Shown here piece by piece: positions 15,351-22,358 of a stretch of 64,000 nucleotides of DNA. A program made the position numbers and the translations under genes. How positions within the stretch are numbered: the first letter of the stretch is position 1; each line of letters starts with the position of its first letter. Under the pieces are notes generated by a model that did no database searches, was not told the origin of the DNA, and was given only the letters and a program-made list of their open reading frames with translations. Source of the stretch: G963676095 sp963676095 (GTDB lineage: Bacteria > Bacteroidota > Bacteroidia > Bacteroidales > Prolixibacteraceae); assembly GCA_963676095.1 (NCBI GenBank), contig OY781040.1, forward strand, positions 5,022,001 to 5,086,000, in the 5' to 3' direction.

Positions 15351-16238
15351 ATGAAAGATCCTGCTTTTTTGTTTTATTCCAAAGATTTTTATGAAGGGAC
15401 AAGGACCATGCTCCCGGAAGAAAGGGCGTGTTACATTGACCTGATGATATACCAGCACCAGCATGATATAATACCTGATGACCCTAAAAGATTAAAGATG
15501 TATTGTTCCGGTTGTTCCGAGGAAACAATCCTGATTGTTCTTAACCAAAAATTTATAAAAACGGTTGACGGATGGTTAAACCAAAAGCTTAACCAAGTGG
15601 TTGACGTACGGTCAAAATTTAAACCTAAAAGAATAGCATCGGCGACACTTGCGGGACTGATTTCTGCCTCAAAATTATCCAATTTTCAAAAGAAAAAAAT
15701 CAAAGAAAGTTTTAAAGCCAGCGATTTTATCGATGAAAATAATGATGAAACCTTAATAAAATCAAAGGTTAGGGACTGGTTTGACCATTTGGTCGACCAA
15801 ATGGTCAACAATATTGCAAATGCAAATGCAATTGCAAATGAAAATATTTCTTTAGAGGGTACGGGGGATGTTTCTTTAGCAGGCCACCAGGACGGACATT
15901 CTGAGGCGGAACCATTTCCTTCTAACCCACAAAACTCACCGGAGCAACCGGAAACTTTACAGTTCCCCTTTAGTTCCGCTGAGTTTATGAAATCCTGGAA
16001 CGAGCTGGCAGCTATGCCCAAGTGGAAGAAAAAACCGCCATCCTCGTTGCAAAAATCCCTTAACAAACTGGCAAAATACAATGAAAAATTTGCCGTCATG
16101 CTGATTGACAATGCTATCGCAGGAAACTACCAGGGCGTAGTCTTTGACGATACGGATAAAAAATTCATGGAATGGAGACAAAATGCAAACAATCATGGAA
16201 ATACTGCAAGGAAGAAAGACTATACCCTCGTACGGTGA
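15351..16238 (+). CDS. DUF1376-type phage replication initiator
   Basis: A 295-residue protein. Residues 1-85 match the DUF1376 winged-helix pattern seen in phage replication proteins: DPAFLFYSKDFYEG, LPEERACYIDLMIYQHQH, then a basic region. The middle is low-complexity and Asn/Ala-rich (NNIANANAIANEN), and the C-terminus (SWNELAAMPKWKKKPPSSLQ) resembles the C-terminal region of such initiators. The gene contains a 28-bp perfect palindrome and short repeats, so it probably carries its own origin, as lambda O does. Its end overlaps the next gene, a DnaC-like ATPase. Confidence 0.8.
   Translation: MKDPAFLFYSKDFYEGTRTMLPEERACYIDLMIYQHQHDIIPDDPKRLKMYCSGCSEETILIVLNQKFIKTVDGWLNQKLNQVVDVRSKFKPKRIASATLAGLISASKLSNFQKKKIKESFKASDFIDENNDETLIKSKVRDWFDHLVDQMVNNIANANAIANENISLEGTGDVSLAGHQDGHSEAEPFPSNPQNSPEQPETLQFPFSSAEFMKSWNELAAMPKWKKKPPSSLQKSLNKLAKYNEKFAVMLIDNAIAGNYQGVVFDDTDKKFMEWRQNANNHGNTARKKDYTLVR
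15565..15845. other. Candidate phage replication origin inside the initiator gene
   Basis: A perfect 28-bp palindrome lies at 15781-15808 (centre GGTCGACC, arms TTGACCATTT). Half-sites TTGAC/GTCAA recur at 15600-15614 and GGTTGAC near 15565. Directly after the palindrome GCAAATG-type units repeat (15816-15840), encoding Asn-Ala runs. Iteron-like repeats within an initiator gene are the lambda O arrangement. Confidence 0.5.
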
Positions 16239-16848
16239 CCTGCCCCCCGGTGCAGAAAAGGGTTTAAAAAACCTGTTCATGCAAACCGCCAACGAGTTCA
16301 TACAACGGACAGACCCGGGAAAACAGTTCCAGGTTGATAACCGGAACAGGGAGGTTATTTCCGGGCTCTGGGATTACTTCTCCGGACTGCCGGGAAAATA
16401 TGACACCAGCAAGGGGCTTTGGCTGATCGGCCCGCCGGGGACCGGTAAAAGCTCGTTGCTTTACATCTTTTCGGCATTCATGCGAAAGTTACGGAAAGGG
16501 TTCCGGGTTTACACGGCCAATTCGATCGCCATGCAGTTTGAGCAGACCGGTGACCTGGACCGTTACACGGCAAATGTGACCGGGTATTCAGGTGAACCTG
16601 TCATCCTGGCTATCGATGAAGTAGGGCAGGAGCCCCGGCCATCGGTACACTTTGGCACGAAACGAAATGTTATCCAGTACCTCCTTCACACCCGTTACTG
16701 TTACTGGCAGCAAACAGGGTTGAAGACTTATTTCACAACCAACCTGGACATGAACGATGTTGAAGATTATTACGGGGATGCTATCCGTGACCGGGTGCCC
16801 CACATGTGCAACATGGTCCCCATGGAAGGCGAAAGCAGGAGAAAATGA
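16183..16848 (+). CDS. DnaC/DnaA-like AAA+ ATPase (helicase loader)
   Basis: I chose the ATG beginning MQTIMEILQ, which follows GGAGAC, giving 221 residues. The Walker A is GPPGTGKSS, the Walker B AIDEVGQEP, and a sensor-like TTNLDMND lies near the end. It resembles DnaC/IstB-type loaders, without a transposition context. It would place the host replicative helicase on the origin melted by the adjacent initiator. The start overlaps the initiator gene by 56 nt. A longer start 39 nt upstream is possible. Confidence 0.85.
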   Translation: MQTIMEILQGRKTIPSYGDLPPGAEKGLKNLFMQTANEFIQRTDPGKQFQVDNRNREVISGLWDYFSGLPGKYDTSKGLWLIGPPGTGKSSLLYIFSAFMRKLRKGFRVYTANSIAMQFEQTGDLDRYTANVTGYSGEPVILAIDEVGQEPRPSVHFGTKRNVIQYLLHTRYCYWQQTGLKTYFTTNLDMNDVEDYYGDAIRDRVPHMCNMVPMEGESRRK

Positions 16849-16851
16849 AAG

Positions 16852-16922
16852 TTTCCTAAAAACAGGAAACAAATCCCTCCTTTTTAGTCCAGAAACCAGT
16901 GTTTTTTCCTAAAAATAGGAAA
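16852..16922. repeat. Two 18-bp TTTCCT-N6-AGGAAA palindromes
   Basis: TTTCCTAAAAACAGGAAA (16852-16869) and TTTCCTAAAAATAGGAAA (16905-16922) differ at one base and are 53 bp apart. They fill the 104-nt gap after the helicase-loader gene and precede the next gene. They could be operators, a tandem attenuator or replication iterons; there is no T-run typical of a terminator. Confidence 0.6.
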
Positions 16923-16952
16923 GTTAAACATTAAAAAATTCAGTAAATAATT

Positions 16953-17330
16953 ATGAGCTTAGGATATCCACAACAAATATTATTCAATCAGTTTAAAGAC
17001 TGTATCAAAAGAACGAAAAAGAAAGCCTATGGTCTTGATGGTGCAGAGGATTTGATCTACTTCATGCTTGATACTTGTAGTATTACAACTCAATCAGGGA
17101 ACAGGTCTTTTCATCAGACTTCAAACATGATAAATCTTATAAATGAACGTCTTTGTCCCGGAATCTGGTGTACCAGAAGGCATTGTGACAATTATAGCAG
17201 TCATCATGCCTATAACTGCATAAAAACACGCCCCAAAGTGTGCAAAATTTATGCTGATTATATCAGGAAGAAAGAAATAAGAGACTCCAAAAATTTAGAA
17301 AAACAGGAAAGTCAAACAGTAAAATTGTAA
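16953..17330 (+). CDS. Hypothetical cysteine-rich early protein
   Basis: A 125-residue basic protein with about nine cysteines spread along its length (CIKRTKKKAYG, LDTCSITTQ, LCPGIWCTRRHC, YNCIKTRPKVC), suggesting a zinc-binding fold. No known family is recognised. It starts 30 nt after the tandem TTTCCT palindromes, which may therefore control it. The gene is more AT-rich than the replication block, marking the start of an accessory part of the early region. Confidence 0.55.
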   Translation: MSLGYPQQILFNQFKDCIKRTKKKAYGLDGAEDLIYFMLDTCSITTQSGNRSFHQTSNMINLINERLCPGIWCTRRHCDNYSSHHAYNCIKTRPKVCKIYADYIRKKEIRDSKNLEKQESQTVKL

Positions 17331-17334
17331 GAAA

Positions 17335-17577
17335 ATGAATCCGGTAAAAATACGTTGGCTGGACAGTTACGGCGTATCGACCGGCTGGCAGGATATTGAA
17401 GATTATAAGGCCAACAAGCTGGAAATAGAAAGCTACGGGGTTATTATCTATGAAGACGATACGGTAATTGCCCTGGCCCATAACTACGCTGAAGAAACCA
17501 ATCAAACACCCAAACAGGCCAATGGCATCATGGTAATACCAAAGGCCTGCATCCTAAATATTACTTATTTAAATTAA
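17335..17577 (+). CDS. Small hypothetical protein
   Basis: An 80-residue beta-rich acidic protein (IRWLDSYGVSTGWQDIEDY, then IESYGVIIYEDDTVIALA). The pattern suggests a small beta-barrel or SH3-like fold; similar small unnamed proteins are common in Bacteroidota mobile elements. It lies 4 nt after the previous gene. Confidence 0.55.
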   Translation: MNPVKIRWLDSYGVSTGWQDIEDYKANKLEIESYGVIIYEDDTVIALAHNYAEETNQTPKQANGIMVIPKACILNITYLN

Positions 17578-17583
17578 TAAATC

Positions 17584-17747
17584 ATGGATCAATTTTTTTT
17601 TTTGAATTTAATCTAACCGTAGAAGAAATGGATGTCGAAGATTTCATCGAGATGTTACTTGATTATGGATTCGAATCACAAGCTGAAGCAGTAAAAAAAC
17701 AGTTTGAGGAACAACTTAAAAAACCAATAAATCATGAAGATATCTGA
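17584..17747 (+). pseudogene. Small gene split by an 11-T run (frameshift or slippage)
   Basis: From the ATG after AATAAATC the frame reads MDQFFF and stops ten codons in. One extra T in the T11 run (17593-17603) would open a 54-residue frame (EFNLTVEEMDVEDFIEMLL and onwards) that ends exactly overlapping the next start. Alternatives are a sequencing error, true decay, polymerase slippage that makes both products, or use of the downstream ATG at 17628 (39 residues). The downstream part is well formed and acidic. Confidence 0.5.
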
Positions 17748-18000
17748 ATATTACAAAAACAAATTCCCGCTTGAACAACTTTTTCCAGATCCTAATGAAA
17801 CAGAGGTTCAGGATATAATCAATAATTGTGATTATACGATCGAAGCCAACCGGATCGCCAGGACAGATTTTCCGGATGATCCAGCCTGCCAAATAAACAC
17901 GGCTGATGCAGCAGTCTTTTATATAATGGGATATGAAGCAGCTAAAGAAAGGATTGAATCGGTACTTGAACCAATAGCCTTAAATGAAAAATCATGTTAG
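17734..18000 (+). CDS. Small acidic hypothetical protein
   Basis: An 88-residue protein (MKISEYYKNKFPLEQLFPDP at its start) with several acidic helices and two central cysteines. It starts inside the preceding small gene and ends inside the following one, by 14 nt and 7 nt, with the AATAAATC start context. Function unknown. Confidence 0.55.
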   Translation: MKISEYYKNKFPLEQLFPDPNETEVQDIINNCDYTIEANRIARTDFPDDPACQINTADAAVFYIMGYEAAKERIESVLEPIALNEKSC

Positions 18001-18170
18001 AACTATTAAAAGAACAACTAATGGAATACTACAAAAAATTTGAAGCCAATAAAAAAGAGTGTATTCAGTTAATGAAAGAAAATAAGCCCTGGCAGGAAAA
18101 AGCAAAAGAAGGGGCCTCTTTAAGAGTGATGATTGAAACAATTATTCTTGAAATGAAAAAATATGTTTGA
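17994..18170 (+). CDS. Small helical hypothetical protein
   Basis: A 58-residue, lysine-rich helical protein (LLKEQLMEYYKKFEANKKEC at its start), overlapping the previous gene by 7 nt and ending 2 nt before the next start codon. No recognised domain; supported by tight packing in the operon. Confidence 0.5.
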   Translation: MLELLKEQLMEYYKKFEANKKECIQLMKENKPWQEKAKEGASLRVMIETIILEMKKYV

Positions 18171-18172
18171 TT

Positions 18173-18595
18173 ATGAAACATTTATTATTCTTATTTGCCC
18201 TGTTGCCCTTTCTGGCGACGGGGCAGAATATTACTGTCAAGGATTTATCCGGGTACCTTTCTTCCTCTAAAAAAGACACGATCGGGTACCAGTTTATCCT
18301 GGAAGAGACAAAAACCGACTCCGTTAATGCCAAGGCAACAGCAGTTATTGATATCTATAACCCTAAATTCCGGGAAGTTTTAAAGGATAAACCGGGCCTG
18401 GTCTATTCCCCTGACGGTTATGTTTTTAAAGAAGCGGAACTGTGGTCTTACCTGAAATTCAGGTTTCAGACTTACCGCTCAAAAGGGACTTTAAAACAAT
18501 TACAGGGCTATATCCGGGCTGTCCCTGTAACGGTAGACCTGAAGCCTTCCGGGACACTGGAAGACTTCTTAAGCTACCTGAAGAGAAAAAAATGA
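18173..18595 (+). CDS. Secreted phage protein with signal peptide
   Basis: A 140-residue protein with a clear Sec signal peptide (MKHLLFLFALLPFLATGQN; cleavage before Q as is usual in Bacteroidota). The mature part is beta-rich (FILEETKTDSVNAKATAVIDI) and of unknown family. I chose the ATG over a TTG two codons upstream. It is the last gene before an AT-rich gap and the HEPN module. A role at the envelope during lysogeny is likely but unspecified. Confidence 0.65.
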   Translation: MKHLLFLFALLPFLATGQNITVKDLSGYLSSSKKDTIGYQFILEETKTDSVNAKATAVIDIYNPKFREVLKDKPGLVYSPDGYVFKEAELWSYLKFRFQTYRSKGTLKQLQGYIRAVPVTVDLKPSGTLEDFLSYLKRKK

Positions 18596-18709
18596 AATAA
18601 AAACAAAAACGCGAGAATAAGCAGAAAATTATAAATGAATAAACTAATATTCAGTACCATTAACTTTAAATGAATTTTAATTGTAATCGATAATAATACA
18701 TTTATTATA

Positions 18710-18737
18710 TTTGGATGAATTAAAAAAAGTACATTTG
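18710..18737 (+). promoter_or_regulatory. Bacteroidota-type promoter for the HEPN module
   Basis: TTTG (18710-18713) and TACATTTG (18730-18737) resemble the -33 TTTG and -7 TAnnTTTG elements, with a slightly short spacer of 16 nt. The start codon of the HEPN gene is only 10 nt past the -7 element, implying a very short leader. The rest of the gap 18596-18747 is AT-rich and featureless. Confidence 0.4.
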
Positions 18738-18747
18738 CATTCTTTTT

Positions 18748-19155
18748 ATGAGCAAGATTAGACAGAAATCTGATTTTAACATACATGCTGCAGAACGGTT
18801 GTTACAAGAGACATATTATGCCCCGAGTGTTCATTGTTCATATTATAGCTGTTTCCAATTGTTGAAATATACAATAAAAGAATTTTTTAACGTAGACTAT
18901 GTGACTCAGGCTGTAAATATATCGAGCAGTGGTCAAGGGACACACCAATACGTTATAAATTATGTGACAAGTGAATTACGTAAATTTGTATCCCCCGAAG
19001 AATATAGAAACTTTAAACGAACAATTAAGGACTTAAAACAGTTTAGATTAGAATCAGATTACGATGATATTGAAATAGATTCTGACAAAGGGAATAAGGC
19101 TTTCAATAAAGCCAAAGAAATCAGGACCTATTTAATTAAAAATTTTAATGTATGA
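18748..19155 (+). CDS. HEPN-domain protein
   Basis: A 135-residue helical protein with HEPN characters: AAERLLQETYYAPSVHCSYYS (helices 1-2, YY motif), and DLKQFRLESDYDD with KAFNKAKEIRTYL near the C-terminus (the R-x-x-S/A-D-Y element). HEPN proteins are often toxins or RNases of toxin-antitoxin and defence systems. The catalytic R-x4-6-H motif is not evident: GTHQYV has the His but no Arg at the right distance, so it may be inactive or use another mechanism. It overlaps the next gene by 4 nt. The gene is markedly AT-rich compared with the phage, a sign of separate acquisition. Confidence 0.75.
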   Translation: MSKIRQKSDFNIHAAERLLQETYYAPSVHCSYYSCFQLLKYTIKEFFNVDYVTQAVNISSSGQGTHQYVINYVTSELRKFVSPEEYRNFKRTIKDLKQFRLESDYDDIEIDSDKGNKAFNKAKEIRTYLIKNFNV

Positions 19156-19529
19156 AATCAAAAGAATTTTTGATAAAAAAGCTAAAAGAACTTGCTTCAA
19201 AATTTGAAGATATAAAGATAAGATACGAATACCATCAAAGCACTTATAGCCACTTAATTGAAGTTATTCCGCTGTCTATATTTGAAAATGATAAGGCATA
19301 TATGTTGGCTGAGGAGAAATTAGAAAATGACTTTGAAAATCTTTTTCCTGATGAAGATATTGTCTTTATTTCTGAAGATTCATTAACTGAAATAAAAAAT
19401 CCCGAACTATTATTAGGATATGAAGAGGTTATTTTTAACAATACTGTAACTGTACCTGAATTTATGGTGGAAGGATTTACTGAAGAAATTGATTTTAGTG
19501 ACTTTACTAATTATGCTTTAGCTGCTTAA
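19152..19529 (+). CDS. HEPN-associated protein, antitoxin candidate
   Basis: A 125-residue acidic protein (IKIRYEYHQSTYSHLIEVIP, then DEDIVFISEDSLTEIKNPEL). I recall similar small proteins next to HEPN genes in Bacteroidota, but no function. The last part (VPEFMVEGFTEEIDFSDFTNYALAA, about residues 100-125) is hydrophobic and aromatic, as are the chaperone-addiction tails of antitoxins that depend on SecB-like chaperones. It overlaps the HEPN gene by 4 nt and is 2 nt from the SecB-like gene. An antitoxin role is inference. Confidence 0.6.
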   Translation: MKSKEFLIKKLKELASKFEDIKIRYEYHQSTYSHLIEVIPLSIFENDKAYMLAEEKLENDFENLFPDEDIVFISEDSLTEIKNPELLLGYEEVIFNNTVTVPEFMVEGFTEEIDFSDFTNYALAA

Positions 19530-19531
19530 AA

Positions 19532-19942
19532 ATGGAAGATTCAAAATTTCAATTCAGTGGATTTAATATTGTCCGTTCTTTGATAGAGCGTAAAAAGAAG
19601 GAAGCGTCAAAAAAGATATCATTGGTTTTTTCTCCTAAAGGATATATCAACAAGAATAATTCAAATTTTCAATTGCACCTCGGTGTCCGAATTGCAGATG
19701 AAAATAAAGCATTTAATATTGAAATTGAAGCAATTGCCAATTATGTATTTGAGAATAAGGAAAGTCTTAATAATTTGAATAAATTTTTTTATCTTAATGC
19801 GCCAGCTTTATTATTTCCTTATATCCGAGCTTATATATCTACGTTAACAAATCTTTCCGGGTTTGATCCCATAAATCTACCCACTCTTAATATGAGTAAA
19901 TTAGGCGAAGATTTAGAAAGAAATACTACTATTATCGAATAG
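19532..19942 (+). CDS. SecB-like chaperone
   Basis: A 136-residue protein whose second half follows SecB: a beta sheet (FQLHLGVRIADENKAFNIEIEA split), then APALLFPYIRAYISTLTNLSGF and LPTLNMSKLGEDL, matching SecB's CPNILFPYARE...LNLAPVNFDAL. Solitary SecB-like chaperones of this size accompany toxin-antitoxin pairs (TAC systems) in other bacteria. Gene order and 2-nt spacing behind the HEPN pair support a three-gene unit. Bacteroidota generally rely little on a canonical SecB, so a dedicated role is more likely than general secretion. The 228-nt gap to the convergent structural operon (19943-20170) holds no clear gene or terminator. Confidence 0.8.
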   Translation: MEDSKFQFSGFNIVRSLIERKKKEASKKISLVFSPKGYINKNNSNFQLHLGVRIADENKAFNIEIEAIANYVFENKESLNNLNKFFYLNAPALLFPYIRAYISTLTNLSGFDPINLPTLNMSKLGEDLERNTTIIE

Positions 19943-20170
19943 TTTTACAGGACATCAGCCAGTCAGTCTCAATATTACACTTCTACAGTCGGAATATACT
20001 ACTGAATACCTTTATCCAACGAAAAAAAGGCCCCCGGTAGTAAGAAGGGACCCTTTCGCGTACAAATTATGAGCTGGGAAGATTTATTAAAATAAAAATT
20101 AAATAAGCAGCTAACTTTTACTAATTTACAACATTTATTTTGAAACTATGTACTGTTTTGTTTATTTTTT

Positions 20171-20704
20171 TCAGCTCATCAGCGGTTTTCTCAGCTGGAA
20201 GGTCAGGTTCTTCACCTGCCTTAAGTAATCCTTGTACATGTTAAAATTAAGGGTTGCGTCATCCCCCATGCTTAAAGCGACATACCACTCCTTCAGGATA
20301 AAGTACCGGATACAGTTCAGGATCTTCTTATCGATATTGGGCAGGACATTTTCATTGAAGGCGTCATTGTCCGCGATCAGCCCCCCGCTGGCCGTTACCT
20401 TGGTCGTGCCGTCCTTCAGGGTAACCTCCGTATTAAAGAAAATCGGGTCGTCCACTCCGTCCGTGATCTTGAACATCTCCCCGAAAATATCATAAACGGC
20501 CTGTTCCAGCATTTCCAGCACCATGTCCTTTTCATCCTGGGAAATGGCCACATCGTCCAGCTGGCTTTCCCCGGCATCATTTTTTACGCTCTTTGCCCGG
20601 TAAGCGCTCCTTAACCTGACCGAGTTGATTATTTTATCCGTGGTGTAATAGAACCGTATCTTGGCCACGGTATCGTCCGTTGCATCAATTCTTTCGTATG
20701 ACAT
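20171..20704 (-). CDS. Phage structural protein, paralogue of its neighbour
   Basis: A 177-residue protein, the last gene of the leftward late operon. It looks related to the next gene upstream: KIINSVRLRSAYRAKSV here against KIIDNARVMSDYRSK there, and similar C-terminal helices (IDKKILNCIRYFILKEWY against FDQRLLVPLKRAVRGGLENY). Probably a virion assembly or tail-completion protein, from operon position only. Located beyond the lysis genes, an odd place for a connector. Confidence 0.55.
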   Translation of the reverse strand: MSYERIDATDDTVAKIRFYYTTDKIINSVRLRSAYRAKSVKNDAGESQLDDVAISQDEKDMVLEMLEQAVYDIFGEMFKITDGVDDPIFFNTEVTLKDGTTKVTASGGLIADNDAFNENVLPNIDKKILNCIRYFILKEWYVALSMGDDATLNFNMYKDYLRQVKNLTFQLRKPLMS

Positions 20705-20707
20705 AAT

Positions 20708-21208
20708 TCAAAAAAGTTTATACGTTCGTTTAATGGTTGTTGTCCTTCGGGACAAATAAGACCTTATTTTGTCCAGTTCCGAGCGATAATGTTGTTCATA
20801 CTGTTCTGAACTGAACCCGGTAAGGTCTGCAAAACGGGACAGGACATAGTTTTCCAGGCCGCCCCTTACGGCCCTTTTGAGCGGGACTAACAGCCTTTGA
20901 TCAAAAGACAAAGGCATGTCCAGCCGGTAAACAATACACCCGTCCGTATCCTCATAAGCCGTATCATATTCATATCCTTCCAAAGCGTTGCCGTCACCAT
21001 CCTTCAGCCCGTGGAAATACCCGGACATCATCCCGGCTATCCCGGCAGCCCCGTCTTCGAGCAGCTTTTTTGCCACCGGGCCGTCCACAATATTTATTGA
21101 CGGGATAATTGTCTGTTCCCCGTGGTCAATCTCCGTTTTGCTCCGGTAGTCCGACATCACCCGGGCATTGTCAATAATCTTTTGTATTTCAAAATAAAGT
21201 ACCTGCAT
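20708..21208 (-). CDS. Phage structural protein, paralogue of its neighbour
   Basis: A 166-residue protein, 3 nt from the start of the following related gene. It has an acidic middle (YEYDTAYEDTDGCIVYRLDM) and a basic C-terminal helix (SYLSRRTTTIKRTYKLF). The similarity to the downstream gene is weak but spans the N- and C-terminal parts. Function is unknown; a pair of head or tail accessory proteins is the simplest reading. A 3-nt gap separates it from the endolysin gene. Confidence 0.55.
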   Translation of the reverse strand: MQVLYFEIQKIIDNARVMSDYRSKTEIDHGEQTIIPSINIVDGPVAKKLLEDGAAGIAGMMSGYFHGLKDGDGNALEGYEYDTAYEDTDGCIVYRLDMPLSFDQRLLVPLKRAVRGGLENYVLSRFADLTGFSSEQYEQHYRSELDKIRSYLSRRTTTIKRTYKLF

Positions 21209-21211
21209 GGT

Positions 21212-21661
21212 TTATCCCTCCTTCAGCACATATTTCCGGTAATTGGCTTTAAATTCTTCTTCGGTGGCTTTCCCTCCCGGGGTGTTGTAATACTGCTTGT
21301 AGTAGCGTGCCCAGCCGTCCAGGTCTTTCGGTACAGGTCCGTCCACCCTTAAGTAATGGACCCGGCAGATGCAGGTGGCCAGGATATCGTTTGTTTCCAG
21401 GTCAGCGGCATTAAGCTGCTGTACTTTTGAAACTTCAATAATTTTTACAAGTAATTCTTTCTTATAGTTGAGAAAGTTATCCACGATATCATTAAACGTT
21501 GCCGGCTCACACTGGAAGATACCCAGGGCAGGGCCGCCGCCAAGCTGTTTCCTGTACTTTCCGTATGCGCTTTCCTGCGCGCAGGTGCCCAGCAGCAGCT
21601 CTGCTGCTTCAGGGCTGTACAGTCCCATTTCCCGGATTGTTTTTTCGACCAGTTCCCTCAT
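21212..21661 (-). CDS. Endolysin, lysozyme/transglycosylase-like
   Basis: A 149-residue protein resembling goose-lysozyme/transglycosylase folds: LLLGTCAQESAYGKYRKQLGGGPALGIFQ has the catalytic Glu in QES, then the GIFQ motif that follows the substrate cleft. A C-terminal segment (DGWARYYKQYYNTPGGKATEEEF) completes the domain. It should cut peptidoglycan glycan strands at lysis. It has no signal peptide, so it needs the holin encoded nearby. Order in the operon (holin, accessory, endolysin) is standard. Confidence 0.75.
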   Translation of the reverse strand: MRELVEKTIREMGLYSPEAAELLLGTCAQESAYGKYRKQLGGGPALGIFQCEPATFNDIVDNFLNYKKELLVKIIEVSKVQQLNAADLETNDILATCICRVHYLRVDGPVPKDLDGWARYYKQYYNTPGGKATEEEFKANYRKYVLKEG

Positions 21662-21672
21662 GGCTTTTTTGT

Positions 21673-21945
21673 TTATGGTTTGAGAAGGCCCATCAGGGCG
21701 TCCATCTTTTTGAACATGATCTGGTGGTCTTCCCGGTTTTCCCGGTGGAACTGTTCGAAGCGTTTTTCATCTTCCTGTTTATGGAGCCTCAGCTCCCTTT
21801 CGTGTTCGTCCTGTTTTTTCAAGATCTCCGCAATCCGGGCCTGGATCTTTGCAATGTCCGTTTTGGACTGGATCCACACCCTGACAATACCAAACAGGAG
21901 GCCCAGGGCCGTCAGGACAATCACGATAATCTCATATGCTGTCAT
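21673..21945 (-). CDS. Small TM plus coiled-coil protein (lysis accessory)
   Basis: A 90-residue protein with one N-terminal TM helix (IIVIVLTALGLLFGIVRVWI) followed by a highly charged coiled coil. It lies between holin candidate and endolysin, the place of inner-membrane spanin-like (Rz) or holin-regulating proteins. No outer-membrane partner is obvious, so the spanin role is tentative. Confidence 0.6.
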   Translation of the reverse strand: MTAYEIIVIVLTALGLLFGIVRVWIQSKTDIAKIQARIAEILKKQDEHERELRLHKQEDEKRFEQFHRENREDHQIMFKKMDALMGLLKP

Positions 21946-21975
21946 TTTAAATTCAGTTTAAAATCCCTGTCCTGT

Positions 21976-22254
21976 TTATTTTACTTTTGTCCCTGTTGTT
22001 TGTTTGTCCCCGGCCAGGTAGCCGAAGGCGGCAATTAACGCCGCGAAGGCCAAATCTTTCCAGTCAATATTCCCGGATTCCACAATCGGCTGGACAGCCA
22101 CAACGGCAGCCAGTACAGCCCCCGCAATTGTCGTTTTCCAATCTTTCATTTCACTGTCTTTTAAATAGGTTTTTAATTTTTTTGCCATCCTGGCAAGGGC
22201 TATCCTGATGGCCATCCTTTTTAACGGCCCTGTCTTTTTTTTCCTGTTATCCAT
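21976..22254 (-). CDS. Holin candidate
   Basis: A 92-residue protein with a basic N-terminal region and two hydrophobic helices (TTIAGAVLAAVVAVQPIVES, then LAFAALIAAFGYLAG) and a short polar tail. The DWKTTIAGAVLAA pattern is typical of phage holins. It should form the membrane lesion that releases the endolysin. Its N-terminal part overlaps the preceding small gene. Confidence 0.7.
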   Translation of the reverse strand: MDNRKKKTGPLKRMAIRIALARMAKKLKTYLKDSEMKDWKTTIAGAVLAAVVAVQPIVESGNIDWKDLAFAALIAAFGYLAGDKQTTGTKVK

Positions 22255-22355
22255 CGCCAGAAGTTTTTAACGTTTTCATTGACCTTCTGCCTGTATGTTT
22301 TTGAGAACATAAATTTCAATACAGGTACAAGGTTGATTTTTCCTTGTGCTTCCAT
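22221..22355 (-). CDS. Very small basic protein overlapping the holin gene
   Basis: A 44-residue basic peptide (MEAQGKINLVPVLKFMFSKT at its start), too short for standard gene calling. It begins three bases after the stop of the signal-peptide gene and runs 34 nt into the holin gene in another frame. It could be a coupled translation leader or holin regulator; real but unproven. Confidence 0.4.
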   Translation of the reverse strand: MEAQGKINLVPVLKFMFSKTYRQKVNENVKNFWRWITGKKRQGR

Positions 22356-22358
22356 TGT

